This document shows, one piece after another, positions 7,908 through 17,314 of a DNA stretch of 64,000 bases. A program made the position numbers and the translations under genes. Source of the stretch: an uncultured Flavobacteriaceae bacterium. GTDB taxonomy: Bacteria > Bacteroidota > Bacteroidia > Flavobacteriales > Flavobacteriaceae. Location of the stretch: positions 1-64,000 of the forward strand of contig CANMSB010000020.1 in NCBI GenBank assembly GCA_947500445.1. The letters are read 5' to 3'. Within the stretch, counting starts at the first letter, position 1. Each line of letters begins with the position of its first letter. The notes under the pieces are model-generated. The model saw only the letters and a program-made list of their open reading frames with translations, did not search any database and was not told the DNA's origin.

Positions 7908-9254
7908 TTATTCCCTTGGGTATCCCGGATTCTGTTCTAAATTATCGGAAACTTGTAGCTCGGCCCTTGGTATGGGAAGGACCCTTCTAAAATCTTCTAG
8001 CCCCAATACGGTCGCGGATCTATCGGTCCGTATCAGATCAAAGAAACGATGTCCTTCAAAATTGAGTTCCGCCCTTCTTTCGTACAATAAGGCATCCAAA
8101 TAGGCCTCGGTGTCGGCAAAGGTTCCCAAATCCGCAAGTCCGGCCCTGGTCCTTAGGATGTTCAGGTCAGCGGTTCCCGCATCTGGGTCGTTATTGGCAA
8201 ATACCGCAGCCTCTGAACGAATGAGATAGAGTTCGGGCAAACGAAATACCTTGGCGTTGTTGGCATTGGTATTGTCGGGATATTTGGCGGTACGGTCACG
8301 GCCACGGGCTACGGTAAAAAGCGCGCTTCTTGCGTCACCTTCCTCAAAGAATTCCAATAACGTTGCATCAACATTGTATTCGTCCCTTCGAATGGTAAAA
8401 CTGTTATAGGAACTTTGGTCCTGATTGGTAAAAACTACTTCAAAAATAGACTCTCCAGAGGGGTCGGTGGTATCATAAACATCATTGAGGTCTTCCTCCA
8501 AAATATAGCCCCCTTCGGTAATCACGCGGTCGGCATCGGCAAAGGCGGCAGCATAGTTTTTACGGTACAGGTTGACCCTTGCCCTTAGGCTTAGGGTGGC
8601 AAAAAAATTCATTCTCTCTGGATCGGCGTTCCCGTCCGACAGTTGAATGGCCGTATCCAGATCGGCCAAAATTTGATCGTATGTTTGGGCTACCGTACTC
8701 CGCGTTAGGTCGGGAATCTGATTGAAATCGTTGTTCGGAATCGGTTCCAGAAACAATGGCAGACCAAATTGTGAGGACTCGTCATAAAACTCCCCAAAAA
8801 TACGTAGCAGATCAAAATAGGCAAGGGCACGAATGGCATGCGCTTCGGCAAGTATCGCGTTTTTATCCAGATTTTCGTCCTCAATGGCTTCTACTCCGGT
8901 AATGAGCAAGTTGGCGCTGCTGATGACCACATAGATATCGGGCCAACAAGATCTGATCCATCCGTTGGTAATGGGTACGGCGTTCTGATCCATTTCCAAC
9001 TGGCTGTCAAAAAATCCTTCGAAAACGGAATTGTCCGCCAGTAAATCTGGATTAAGGGTGTATTCCAGTCCATAATAGTCCTCGTCCTGCAGCAGGGAGT
9101 AGGTTCCAGAAAGTACCCCTTGCGCGGAGGCCCCGTCAATGAGTGCCTGGTCCGTGTCCAATGAAGTTTGTGGTTCCGGCTCAAGAACATCGCAAGATGT
9201 AATGAGCAGGGAGGCGAACAGTGGTATAAAATATCTTTTTTTCATAATGTTCAT
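7908..9254 (-). CDS. SusD/RagB family nutrient-binding lipoprotein
   Basis: This is a surface lipoprotein that caps the SusC channel and binds the substrate. It has 448 residues with a lipoprotein signal peptide (FASLLITSC lipobox, Cys about 21). The fold is TPR-like, with the usual SusD C-terminal pattern of RLPELYLIRSEA and YERRAELNFEGHRFFDL. At 448 residues it is at the short end for SusD proteins. Translation may start at 9254 or at the in-frame ATG at 9245. It lies 3 bp after the SusC gene on the same strand, so the two are co-expressed. The cluster encodes no glycoside hydrolase or polysaccharide lyase; its neighbours act on amino, ureido and amine compounds. Confidence 0.93.
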   Translation of the reverse strand: MNIMKKRYFIPLFASLLITSCDVLEPEPQTSLDTDQALIDGASAQGVLSGTYSLLQDEDYYGLEYTLNPDLLADNSVFEGFFDSQLEMDQNAVPITNGWIRSCWPDIYVVISSANLLITGVEAIEDENLDKNAILAEAHAIRALAYFDLLRIFGEFYDESSQFGLPLFLEPIPNNDFNQIPDLTRSTVAQTYDQILADLDTAIQLSDGNADPERMNFFATLSLRARVNLYRKNYAAAFADADRVITEGGYILEEDLNDVYDTTDPSGESIFEVVFTNQDQSSYNSFTIRRDEYNVDATLLEFFEEGDARSALFTVARGRDRTAKYPDNTNANNAKVFRLPELYLIRSEAAVFANNDPDAGTADLNILRTRAGLADLGTFADTEAYLDALLYERRAELNFEGHRFFDLIRTDRSATVLGLEDFRRVLPIPRAELQVSDNLEQNPGYPRE

Positions 9255-9257
9255 TTT

Positions 9258-12200
9258 TTAAAGTCCAATGTTTATTCCGAGCGTAAGGCTTCTCGATTGC
9301 GGTAAGGTTCCAAAGTCGCTCCCCGCTTGTCTGGGGTCCCTGGAATTTTGGCTTACCTCGGGGTCTAATCCGGTATAATCGGTAAAGGTCAGCAGGTTTT
9401 GCGCCTGTACATATAAGCGTAGTTTATAAAGGCCCATAAGGTCGGTGACCTTGTCGCTAAAAGTGTAGCCGATGTTCAGCGTCTTTAAACGAACAAAGGA
9501 ACCGTCCTCCAGCCAACGGGAAGAGTATTCCCTCCAGTTTCCATTTTCCAGGGAGGCCCTAGGAATATCGGTAATGTCCCCTGGCTCTTTCCAGCGGTTG
9601 TTCGCAAGGGCATGGTTGTTTCCGTCAGGTAATGGAAAACCGGTACCGATACGGCTCCATCCCAAGTTTTCATAGGACGCCCTACTGTGGTTGAATATCT
9701 CGTTTCCAATGGAAAATTGGAACAGGAATCCAAGATCAAAGCCTTTGTAGCTAAAGCTGTTGTTCCAGCCTCCAAAAAAATCGGGTTGGGCATTTCCTAC
9801 GATTTGTCGGTCCCCGGAATTGATTACACCATCCTCGTTAAGGTCGTCCCAAATGATGTTTCCCGTTTCGGGGTCTACACCGTCTTGGTCGATCAAGAAA
9901 AAGGTGCCGATCGGATTGCCCTCCGCTAAAATATGGGAATCGGAAATAACCTGTCGGTCCACGGCCAATTTCTTAACCTCGTTTTCGATGAAAGAAATAT
10001 TGAACGAAGAATTCCATTTTACCTCGCCGGTCAAGACCGCACCGTTCACTGAAAATTCAAACCCTTTGTTCTCTACCTCCCCGATATTATCGATTACCGT
10101 AGGGAAACCGGAAATACCCGGAATAACTCGGTTCAACAATAGGTCATCGGTCTGTTTCACAAAGTAGTCGGCGGTAAGGGTCAACCTGTTGTTCCAAAGG
10201 CCCAAATCGACCCCTACGTTGAACTGTGAGGTGTTCTCCCAGCTCAAATTTGGATTCGCCAATTGCGATGGAACAAGTGTCGCTCCTGTACGATAATCCT
10301 CAACTCCAAAAAGTCCACGGGAAGCAAAGTTTCCGATACCGTCTTGATTTCCGGTAATACCATAACTGGCCCTGAATTTAAGATCGGAAAGGTTATCCAC
10401 TTCCTTTAAAAAGTTTTCTTGACTTACCCTCCATGCAATAGAACCGGATGGGAAAAATCCAAAGCGTTTGTCACTTCCAAAACGGGAAGAGCCATCTGCC
10501 CTGCCGGTAAGGGTTAACAAATACTTGTCCGCAAGACCGTAATTGGCTCTAAAGTAATACGAGGCAAGCCCCCATTCGGTGCCGCTTGTACTGGCACTGG
10601 TAACCTCTGCCGCAACATCCAATTTGGTAAAACTATCGTTTGGAAAACCTTGGGCGTTGATACTACTAAAATTTCTGCTTGACGCTTGATATGAAGTACC
10701 CAATACTAAATTCAGGTTATTGTTTTCCCCTAAATCGGGATTATAGGTAAAATAGTTTTCCGTAATCCAAGTGAAATCCTCCGTACTGCCATAAACGCCT
10801 AATCCGTTGGCGTTGGCATTTGCGGATTCTCGCGATATGATAGGGGTGTACGATTCGTCCGTTAAGCTGGTGTAGTCAATGGAGGTAGCCGTTCTAAAGG
10901 AAAGCGCATTCGAGAACTTTACATCGGCAAAAATACTACCGAGTCCTCTTGTGGTGCGTGTAAACCTGTCGTACTCGTTGGCGATAAGTACCGGATTGTC
11001 GAGCATCCACCATCCAAAATAATTAAAGGGATCGGCATAGGTGCCGTCTTCTTCCCGTACCGGCATTAAAGGGTCGCCGGCAATGGTGTTGATGACTACG
11101 CCGTACAGCGAGTTATCGTTAATGGTACGATTCTGGATCGTTCTGTTTACCGAAATGTTGGCCCCTACCTTTAGCCAATCCTTTACCTGGGTGTCCAAAT
11201 TGATTCGACCGCTCACCCGTTCAAAACCGGTTCCGATCTGCACGCCCTCTTGATCAAAATAGGAAAGGGAAGTATAGTATTGGGTACGTTCATTACCGCC
11301 GGAGATGGAAACATCATGGCTTTGTATCGCCGCGGTCCGGAAAATGGCATCGTACCAATCCGTATTTCGGAGTTCCGGGTCGTTGGGGTCGAAGCCCCAA
11401 AGGTCCGAAACATAATTGTCCGGATAGTCCGTTCCGAGGTCCCTATTATCCTGCCGGGCCGCATCGTTCATCAGTTCCAATTGTTCTTTGGAACTTAACA
11501 TATCGATGGAATTGGTGATGTTCTGAAATCCATAATAAGAGTTCACCTCCACTTTGGGGTCGCCGGTCTTTCCCCGTTTTGTGGTAATCAACACTACGCC
11601 ATTGGCACCTCTTGACCCGTATATTGCGGTAGCGGAGGCATCTTTTAAAATCTCTATGGATTCGATATCCGCAGGATTAATGTCGGCGATCGAGTTCGTA
11701 CTCTGTCCACCACTGAACAGATCCGACAAATCTTCCGGAATCAATGGAATACCATCGATAACATATAACGGTTGACTGCTTGCCGTAAGGGAAGAATTTC
11801 CACGGATTTGAATGCTCATTCCCGCACCAGGCGTCCCTGAAGGGGAACTGATCAAGGCTCCGGCAGCTCTACCTTGAAGCGCATTGTCGACACTGGCGAC
11901 CGGTAAACGGGCAATTTCGCTTCCTTTGACACTCGATACCGAACCGGTAAGATCACGTTTCTTTTGACTACCATAACCCACTACCACTACCTCTTCCAAG
12001 GCTTGGGCATCCGGTTCCATGGTAATATTGATAGTAGCGGACGCACCAACGGCGACCTCTACCGTTTTTTGTCCGATATAGGAAAAGATCAACGCATTGC
12101 CCTCTTCGGCATTAATGGCGTAATTCCCGTCAAAATCGGTTTGGGTACCTACCGTGGTACCTTTAACGACAACATTTACCCCGGGCAAGGGAAGGCCGTC

Positions 12201-12299
12201 ACTATCCGAAACCGTTCCGGATACCTGCTGTGCATAACCTATTGCGGTAAAAAGGAGCAATAGGGCATGCAAAAGAAACTTTGGTAAAAATTTTAGCAT
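9258..12299 (-). CDS. SusC/RagA family TonB-linked outer membrane transporter
   Basis: This is the outer membrane TonB-dependent channel paired with the SusD-like lipoprotein. It has 1013 residues: a signal peptide ending near GYAQQ, a carboxypeptidase-regulatory-like beta-sandwich (VSGTVSDSDGLPLPGVNV and on, about 25-110), a plug domain beginning at EVVVVGYGSQKKRDLTGSV, the SusC signature with ILKDASATAIYGSRGANGVVLITTKRG, and a C-terminal 22-strand barrel. The length is typical. An Lrp-type regulator gene lies 92 bp upstream on the same strand and is a plausible local regulator. The substrate cannot be told from sequence; the surrounding catabolic genes suggest a nitrogenous compound or small peptide rather than a glycan. 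Confidence 0.95.
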   Translation of the reverse strand: MLKFLPKFLLHALLLLFTAIGYAQQVSGTVSDSDGLPLPGVNVVVKGTTVGTQTDFDGNYAINAEEGNALIFSYIGQKTVEVAVGASATINITMEPDAQALEEVVVVGYGSQKKRDLTGSVSSVKGSEIARLPVASVDNALQGRAAGALISSPSGTPGAGMSIQIRGNSSLTASSQPLYVIDGIPLIPEDLSDLFSGGQSTNSIADINPADIESIEILKDASATAIYGSRGANGVVLITTKRGKTGDPKVEVNSYYGFQNITNSIDMLSSKEQLELMNDAARQDNRDLGTDYPDNYVSDLWGFDPNDPELRNTDWYDAIFRTAAIQSHDVSISGGNERTQYYTSLSYFDQEGVQIGTGFERVSGRINLDTQVKDWLKVGANISVNRTIQNRTINDNSLYGVVINTIAGDPLMPVREEDGTYADPFNYFGWWMLDNPVLIANEYDRFTRTTRGLGSIFADVKFSNALSFRTATSIDYTSLTDESYTPIISRESANANANGLGVYGSTEDFTWITENYFTYNPDLGENNNLNLVLGTSYQASSRNFSSINAQGFPNDSFTKLDVAAEVTSASTSGTEWGLASYYFRANYGLADKYLLTLTGRADGSSRFGSDKRFGFFPSGSIAWRVSQENFLKEVDNLSDLKFRASYGITGNQDGIGNFASRGLFGVEDYRTGATLVPSQLANPNLSWENTSQFNVGVDLGLWNNRLTLTADYFVKQTDDLLLNRVIPGISGFPTVIDNIGEVENKGFEFSVNGAVLTGEVKWNSSFNISFIENEVKKLAVDRQVISDSHILAEGNPIGTFFLIDQDGVDPETGNIIWDDLNEDGVINSGDRQIVGNAQPDFFGGWNNSFSYKGFDLGFLFQFSIGNEIFNHSRASYENLGWSRIGTGFPLPDGNNHALANNRWKEPGDITDIPRASLENGNWREYSSRWLEDGSFVRLKTLNIGYTFSDKVTDLMGLYKLRLYVQAQNLLTFTDYTGLDPEVSQNSRDPRQAGSDFGTLPQSRSLTLGINIGL

Positions 12300-12391
12300 A
12301 GCACTATAATTAAGAGTTAGTATTCAATTTATAAAGTGTTCTTTACTACTATAACATGAGATGATTTAGCCGTTTGTTCGTTCTGTTGAAA

Positions 12392-12868
12392 CTATGGTTT
12401 AGGTTGCTTTGGTTTTAGGGCGTTTACATCGTGGGAAGCCCATTTGTAAACACTGTAATAAATTGTGGAACTGGTATTGTCGACACCTTTTATGGTAAAT
12501 ATTTTCTCTCTCATGACCTCCAAAAGGTGGCTGTTGTTCCTACAGATCAAATTCACTTCCAAATCGTTGCGACCGGAAGTGAGCGCCAGAAAAGAAACTT
12601 CCTCTATTTTGGAAAGTGCCGCCACCACATCGTCCAATAAACTGGAGGGACGCACCTCGATCGTTACCCTGTTGTAGGCATTAAATCCCGTTTTGGTAGG
12701 ATCTACCCAGCCCAATATATGCAATACCCCTTCCTCTACTAATTTGTTGTACCGATTGCTTACGGTCGATACCGAAACCCCGAGCTTGGAAGCAACTTCG
12801 GTAAAGGAGGATCGGCCATCTTTTTTTAAAAGGTTGACCAGTTTATAATCGAAATCGCTTAAAGCCAT
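12392..12868 (-). CDS. Lrp/AsnC family transcriptional regulator
   Basis: This is an amino-acid-responsive DNA-binding regulator of 158 residues. It has an N-terminal winged helix-turn-helix (KKDGRSSFTEVASKLGVSVSTVSNRYNKLVEEGV, about 13-46) and a C-terminal RAM/AsnC ligand-binding domain containing the SGRNDLEVNLICRN segment. It sits between an aminotransferase and the SusC/SusD genes on the same strand, which suggests it controls the surrounding uptake and catabolic genes according to an amino acid or related ligand. The 197 bp upstream are AT-rich, with two AAATTTG-like words, and hold no gene. Confidence 0.92.
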   Translation of the reverse strand: MALSDFDYKLVNLLKKDGRSSFTEVASKLGVSVSTVSNRYNKLVEEGVLHILGWVDPTKTGFNAYNRVTIEVRPSSLLDDVVAALSKIEEVSFLALTSGRNDLEVNLICRNNSHLLEVMREKIFTIKGVDNTSSTIYYSVYKWASHDVNALKPKQPKP

Positions 12869-13065
12869 TTTTAGAAAAAATTGGGATTACGGCCCAATAA
12901 CCTAAAAAATTTGTTAAAAACCATATTAAATTTGAAAAATTTATCGTTTTCTCCGATTTTCTCAAAAAACAGCTTGTTTCAATTGTATATCGTTAGTTTA
13001 CCTAGGCTATTTTTTAGAACTTCGTTTTTGCGCCTAGATCGTAATCGATAAAAAAGGGTGTTTTT

Positions 13066-14328
13066 TTAGTTGCTGGCCTTGTCCAACGCCTTTTCAAAAA
13101 TGAGCAGCGCTTGTCGAAGTTGGCGTTCGGAAACGGTCAAGGGCGGTATCCAACGGATTACATTTTTATAGGTGCCACAACTGAGTAGTAGCAATCGTTG
13201 TTCCAGGCAATTTGAAAGCGTTTTTGAGGTGTTCAGGGCGTTATCGAATTCAACACCGATCATGAGTCCTTTGCCACGGACGTCGGTAATTATCGGATAT
13301 TTTGATTGCAATACTTGTAAGGCTTCCATTAGAAGCTTCCCTTGTTGGGCGGCATTTTCAACCAGGTTTTCCTCTCGAAGGGTATCGATAGTGGCTATTG
13401 CCGCTGCTACGGGGACCATGCTCCCTCCTCCATAAGTACCTCCGTGCGTACCCGGTTTCCAGAGGTCCATAAGCGCTTTTGATGCGGCGATACCGGAAAT
13501 CGGCAGTCCACTACCGAGACCCTTGGCCATCACCAAAATATCGGCCCTTACGTTGGCCTGTTCGTAACAGAAAAACGTACCTGTTCTTCCGAAGCCACTT
13601 TGTACTTCGTCGATGATCAACAAAATACCGTGCAAATCACATACCTCGCGCAATGCTTTTAAAAAGGATGCCGGCGCGGGAACGTAACCACCCTCGCCCA
13701 GCACGGGCTCAATGATTATTGCCGCTGTTTCGTGCGGAGCAGTCTGTCCGGACAGAACGAGGTCCAGTTGTTTTAAGCAAAAGGCAACCGTATCTTCTTC
13801 GAGCCACCCGTAAAAATGACTGTAGGGAAAGGGTGCCACAAAAATTCCGGCAGGTAAGGGTTGAAAACGCTCTCTGTAGATGGTTTTTGAGGTAGTCATG
13901 GCCATGGCCATGTGCGTTCGTCCATGAAAACTGCCCTGAAATACGATAATGTTGGTCCTTCCAGTAGCTGCGCGCGCCAATTTTATACTGGCCTCGGTAG
14001 CCTCGGCACCGCTATTCGAAAAGAAAAAGCTGGAAAGGTTTTCGGGTGTAACCTGGTCGAGTTTTTCCGCTAGTATCAAGGACGGTTCGGGAAGTACACA
14101 GTTCATTTGTGCAAACAGGAGCTGTTCGGCCTGCGATCGAATCGCTTGCACAATATTGGGATGGCAATGACCGGTATTGGTAACCCCTATGCCCGAGGTG
14201 AAATCCATGTATTCCGTATCCTCCTTGTCATAGATGTAGATGCCCTTTCCGCGTACGGCCCTAACTTCGGTCAGGTGCGTCCATACGTTCGATAGCAGTT
14301 CCCTATTGCTAATATGTTCATCGTTCAT
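13066..14328 (-). CDS. class III pyridoxal-phosphate aminotransferase (GABA aminotransferase-like)
   Basis: This PLP enzyme transfers an omega- or gamma-amino group to a 2-oxo acid. It has 420 residues. Visible are the N-terminal DFTSGIGVTNTGHCHPNIV, the cofactor-binding FSNSGAEATEASIKLAR and GSFHGRTHMAMAMT, IDEVQSGFGRTGTFF with the Asp that holds the PLP nitrogen, and the Schiff-base lysine K269 in VMAKGLGSGLPISG. I chose the ATG at 14328, 10 bp after the aldehyde dehydrogenase stop, because the longer open frame up to 14598 lies within that gene. A 4-aminobutyrate aminotransferase is a good fit next to an aldehyde dehydrogenase, but other substrates such as ornithine, beta-alanine or acetylornithine cannot be excluded. 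Confidence 0.88.
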   Translation of the reverse strand: MNDEHISNRELLSNVWTHLTEVRAVRGKGIYIYDKEDTEYMDFTSGIGVTNTGHCHPNIVQAIRSQAEQLLFAQMNCVLPEPSLILAEKLDQVTPENLSSFFFSNSGAEATEASIKLARAATGRTNIIVFQGSFHGRTHMAMAMTTSKTIYRERFQPLPAGIFVAPFPYSHFYGWLEEDTVAFCLKQLDLVLSGQTAPHETAAIIIEPVLGEGGYVPAPASFLKALREVCDLHGILLIIDEVQSGFGRTGTFFCYEQANVRADILVMAKGLGSGLPISGIAASKALMDLWKPGTHGGTYGGGSMVPVAAAIATIDTLREENLVENAAQQGKLLMEALQVLQSKYPIITDVRGKGLMIGVEFDNALNTSKTLSNCLEQRLLLLSCGTYKNVIRWIPPLTVSERQLRQALLIFEKALDKASN

Positions 14329-14338
14329 GGTTTCTATT

Positions 14339-15829
14339 TTAATAATTGAACCAAACGGCCTTTTCCTTCGTGTATAATTGTAATGCACTTTCCCCCATTT
14401 CCTTGCCGATGCCACTTTGCTTAAAACCGCCAAAGGGTACGGCGGGGTCGAACTGATCATAACCGTTGATCCAAACGGTTCCCGCGTCCATTTGGTCGGC
14501 AAAACGCAAGGCTTTGGAGCTATCCGTAGTCCAAACCGCAGCGGCCAGCCCATAGTCGGAATTGTTGGCCCTTGCCAAAACCTCCTCAAAACTGTCAAAG
14601 GCCGATACCACCACTACGGGCCCAAAAATTTCTTCTTGAACCAATTGCAGACTGTCGTTGTTGTGAACAAAAATGGTAGGTTCCAAAAAGTAACCGTTTT
14701 GCAAGTGTGGTAACGTAAAACGTTCGCCTCCGAGTACGAGGTCGCCACCCTCTTCGTTCCCTGTTTTTATGGCCTTGGTGACCCGATCAAGCTGCTGTTG
14801 GCTGATCAGGGGCCCCAGATCGGGATCTTTTAGGCCGATGTCCATTTGTAATTTTTTGGTTTCTTCGATCAGCCCGTCGACCACTTGTTGAAAAGCTTCC
14901 TTTTGGATGTAGATGCGAGATCCCAGGGTGCATTCTTGCCCGGAGTTGTAAAAACTGGTCCAGTGGAGGGCCTTGGAGACCTTGTCCATAGGCGCATCTG
15001 CAAAAATAACATTGGGCGACTTGCCCCCCAGTTCCAGGGAAACGTTCTTGAGATTACTCTGTGCGGCTTTTTGCATAATGTTTTTTCCCACGGCGGTAGA
15101 ACCGGTAAAACTGATTTTATGAATGCCCGGGTGGCGCACCAATGCCTCCCCGGTCGGGTCGCCGGGTCCCGTAACGATATTGACCACCCCTTTTGGGAAA
15201 CCGGCTTCAATGATTAATTTGCCGAGGTACAGTGCCGTCAACGAGGTTTGTTCGGCAGGTTTTAAAATACAGCAATTGCCGCAGGCGAGGGCGGGTGCCA
15301 ATTTCCAGGCGCACATCATTAGGGGGAAGTTCCACGGAACGATCAGCCCGACCACGCCCAAAGGTTCCCGCTTGGTATATACCAATTGGTTTTCTGCCGA
15401 GGGAAGTGTGCTACCGGTAATTTTGGTGGCCCATCCCGCATAGTAACGAAAATGCGCGATGGTCGATTTTACATCGTACTCGGCCTTACCTATGGGTTTC
15501 CCGTTATCCAAGGTTTCCAGTTCCATGAAGATTTGGATATCCCTTTCAATCAGATCGGCCAACTTCCACATGAGCAAAGAGCGTTGGGCCGGGGGACTGC
15601 TTTTCCACGTTCCGCTAAAGGCTTTTTGTGCGGCCAGCACTGTTTTGTCAATATCTTTGGCTCCTGCCAAAGGAATATGGGTCAACACCTTTCCAGTGCC
15701 CGGGTCGATACTTTCAAACACCGCTTCACTTTCGGAAACGGCCCATTCCCCATCGATCAACATTTTTTGTGGCCCCTTTAAAAAGGCTTGGGTCCGTGGT
15801 TGTAATGTAGGGTTTTCCGATGTGCTCAT
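14339..15829 (-). CDS. NAD(P)-dependent aldehyde dehydrogenase
   Basis: This enzyme oxidises an aldehyde, probably an aminoaldehyde, to the acid in the cytoplasm. Its 496 residues are the standard length. It has VGLIVPWNFPLMMCAWKLAPAL, the cofactor loop FTGSTAVGKNIM, general base E266 in SLELGGKSPN, catalytic C300 in NSGQECTLGSR and EEIFGPVVVV. The pattern is of the betaine/aminobutyraldehyde dehydrogenase group (PF00171). It lies between the amidohydrolase (9-bp gap) and an aminotransferase (10-bp gap), so the three are one transcription unit. With an aminotransferase that makes aminoaldehydes encoded divergently at 17315, 4-aminobutanal to GABA is a reasonable guess. Confidence 0.92.
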   Translation of the reverse strand: MSTSENPTLQPRTQAFLKGPQKMLIDGEWAVSESEAVFESIDPGTGKVLTHIPLAGAKDIDKTVLAAQKAFSGTWKSSPPAQRSLLMWKLADLIERDIQIFMELETLDNGKPIGKAEYDVKSTIAHFRYYAGWATKITGSTLPSAENQLVYTKREPLGVVGLIVPWNFPLMMCAWKLAPALACGNCCILKPAEQTSLTALYLGKLIIEAGFPKGVVNIVTGPGDPTGEALVRHPGIHKISFTGSTAVGKNIMQKAAQSNLKNVSLELGGKSPNVIFADAPMDKVSKALHWTSFYNSGQECTLGSRIYIQKEAFQQVVDGLIEETKKLQMDIGLKDPDLGPLISQQQLDRVTKAIKTGNEEGGDLVLGGERFTLPHLQNGYFLEPTIFVHNNDSLQLVQEEIFGPVVVVSAFDSFEEVLARANNSDYGLAAAVWTTDSSKALRFADQMDAGTVWINGYDQFDPAVPFGGFKQSGIGKEMGESALQLYTKEKAVWFNY

Positions 15830-15838
15830 AATATGGTG

Positions 15839-17080
15839 TTAGGAGTTAAAAGTAGTATTAAGATGTAGTATGGCATGAAGCAACACATTGGTACCGTCGG
15901 CGGCATCCTGTATGCGTATCGATTCGTTTTCGTTATGGCTTATCCCGTCCTTACAAGGGATGAAAATCATGCTCGTGGGCATTACCCGCGACAGGTATAC
16001 GGCATCATGGCCGGCACCGCTGACCATTTCCAACGCAGGGATGTTCAAGGTTTGCGTTGCGTTGCGTACCGCTTCGATACATTTCTCGTTAAAGCGGACG
16101 GGAGGTGCATGCCATATTTCATCGAGTTGTACGTGTATCCCATCAGTGTCGTTATTATCGTTGACCAGGGCGCGCAATATCTGATGCATGTTATCCAATG
16201 TTTCCCCATCAGGATGACGAATGTCCACGGTCGCCGTTACTTTGTTGGGAACGGTATTGCGAACTCCGGGAACCGTATTTATAGTACCAACGGTCACCCT
16301 TGCCTCAGGGCCATGTTCCCGTATGGAGGTATAAATTTGCTGTAATACCTGCAGTGCCTTTTGAACGGGGTCCTTGCGCAGTTCCATAGGACAGGGTCCG
16401 GCATGTGTCTCTTCTCCCGTTATCGTTAGGTCGTACCAGCGGATACCTTGTACTCCGGTGACAATACCAACGGATTTGCCTATATTTTCCAAGATCGGTC
16501 CCTGTTCTATATGCAATTCCAGGGCAGCATAATACTGCGGTTCCTCTGCAGCAATAGGCCCCTTGTACCCGATATCTTCTAGGGCGTGGCCAAGCGTAAT
16601 ACCGTTCTTGTCCGCTCTGGTGTAGGCATACTCCAAGGAAAAAACGCCTGCAAAAACACCTGAAGCGAGCATGGCGGGAGCAAAACGGGCCCCTTCTTCG
16701 TTCGTCCAAGAAACCAGTTCCAACGGAAAGGTCGTTGTAAGGTTAAGGTCGTTCAATGTTTCAAAAACTTCTAAGCCGGCCAAAACCCCGTAGGCGCCAT
16801 CATACTTTCCTCCGGTAGGTTGACTGTCCAAATGGCTTCCGATCAGTACCGCGGGCAAATCGTTCCGAATTCCCGCCCGTCTGGCAAAAATATTGCCCAT
16901 CGCATCGATACGTATGGTACAGCCCAACGCCTTGCACCAATCGATAAAAAGCTCCCTACTCGCTTTATCTTCCTTGGTCAATGCCAATCGGCGAACACCG
17001 CCCTTGGGGGTAGCGCCTATTTTTGCCATATCCGCTATCCGCTGCCAAAGCCGATCTTTATCGATACCTGTAGATCCCAT
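15839..17080 (-). CDS. M20 family N-carbamoyl-amino-acid / ureido amidohydrolase
   Basis: This is a dimetal amidohydrolase of the allantoate/N-carbamoyl-L-amino-acid/beta-ureidopropionate hydrolase group, releasing CO2 and NH3 from a ureido group. Metal-site motifs are complete: GSHLDSQPTGGKYDGAYG (H83 and the following Asp), NEEGARFAP, ELHIEQGPILE, GEETHAGPCPM, SGAGHDAVYL and the C-terminal SHNENE. The ATG at 17080 gives 413 residues, the family length. A longer frame to 17170 adds 30 residues of low complexity and no family similarity. It is the first gene of a minus-strand unit with the dehydrogenase and aminotransferase. A deiminase-family lipoprotein encoded at 18712 could make its ureido substrate. 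Whether it acts on N-carbamoylputrescine, a carbamoyl amino acid or allantoate cannot be decided. Confidence 0.87.
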   Translation of the reverse strand: MGSTGIDKDRLWQRIADMAKIGATPKGGVRRLALTKEDKASRELFIDWCKALGCTIRIDAMGNIFARRAGIRNDLPAVLIGSHLDSQPTGGKYDGAYGVLAGLEVFETLNDLNLTTTFPLELVSWTNEEGARFAPAMLASGVFAGVFSLEYAYTRADKNGITLGHALEDIGYKGPIAAEEPQYYAALELHIEQGPILENIGKSVGIVTGVQGIRWYDLTITGEETHAGPCPMELRKDPVQKALQVLQQIYTSIREHGPEARVTVGTINTVPGVRNTVPNKVTATVDIRHPDGETLDNMHQILRALVNDNNDTDGIHVQLDEIWHAPPVRFNEKCIEAVRNATQTLNIPALEMVSGAGHDAVYLSRVMPTSMIFIPCKDGISHNENESIRIQDAADGTNVLLHAILHLNTTFNS

Positions 17081-17115
17081 AATTTTTTGTCCATTGTTTA
17101 GTGGGTGTGGAAAAT

Positions 17116-17140
17116 AGCAAATTCGAATAACAGATTTGCT
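17116..17140. promoter_or_regulatory. inverted repeat in divergent promoter region
   Basis: AGCAAAT at 17116-17122 and ATTTGCT at 17134-17140 form a perfect 7-bp inverted repeat with an 11-bp spacer, in the divergent region between the amidohydrolase and the plus-strand aminotransferase. The core GCAAATT recurs at about 17166 and 17280. It is a candidate operator, perhaps for the Lrp-type regulator at 12392. That link is inference. Confidence 0.4.
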
Positions 17141-17230
17141 TTTTTTCGAAAAAAAGAATAAAAATTGCAAATTCTATCGAAAAATAAATGAAATATTATG
17201 ATTTTTTTTAAAATGAACTGTATTTTGAAA

Positions 17231-17238
17231 TATTTTTG
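17231..17238 (+). promoter_or_regulatory. Bacteroidota-type -7 box (TAnnTTTG)
   Basis: TATTTTTG matches the Bacteroidota -7 consensus TAnnTTTG exactly and lies 77 bp before the plus-strand aminotransferase start. No clear TTTG -33 element is seen at the expected distance, and the region is very AT-rich, so a chance match is possible. Confidence 0.35.
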
Positions 17239-17314
17239 ATTTAATTCGTACCTTGGAAAATGCTTTTGAAATGTGAAGTGCAAATTGCGTAAAAGCCAAA
17301 CCTAAACGACCATT

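Noticed and set aside
14329-14598. Upstream extension of the minus-strand aminotransferase frame
   Set aside because: It lies wholly inside the aldehyde dehydrogenase gene and has no aminotransferase similarity; the ATG at 14328 gives a normal family N-terminus.
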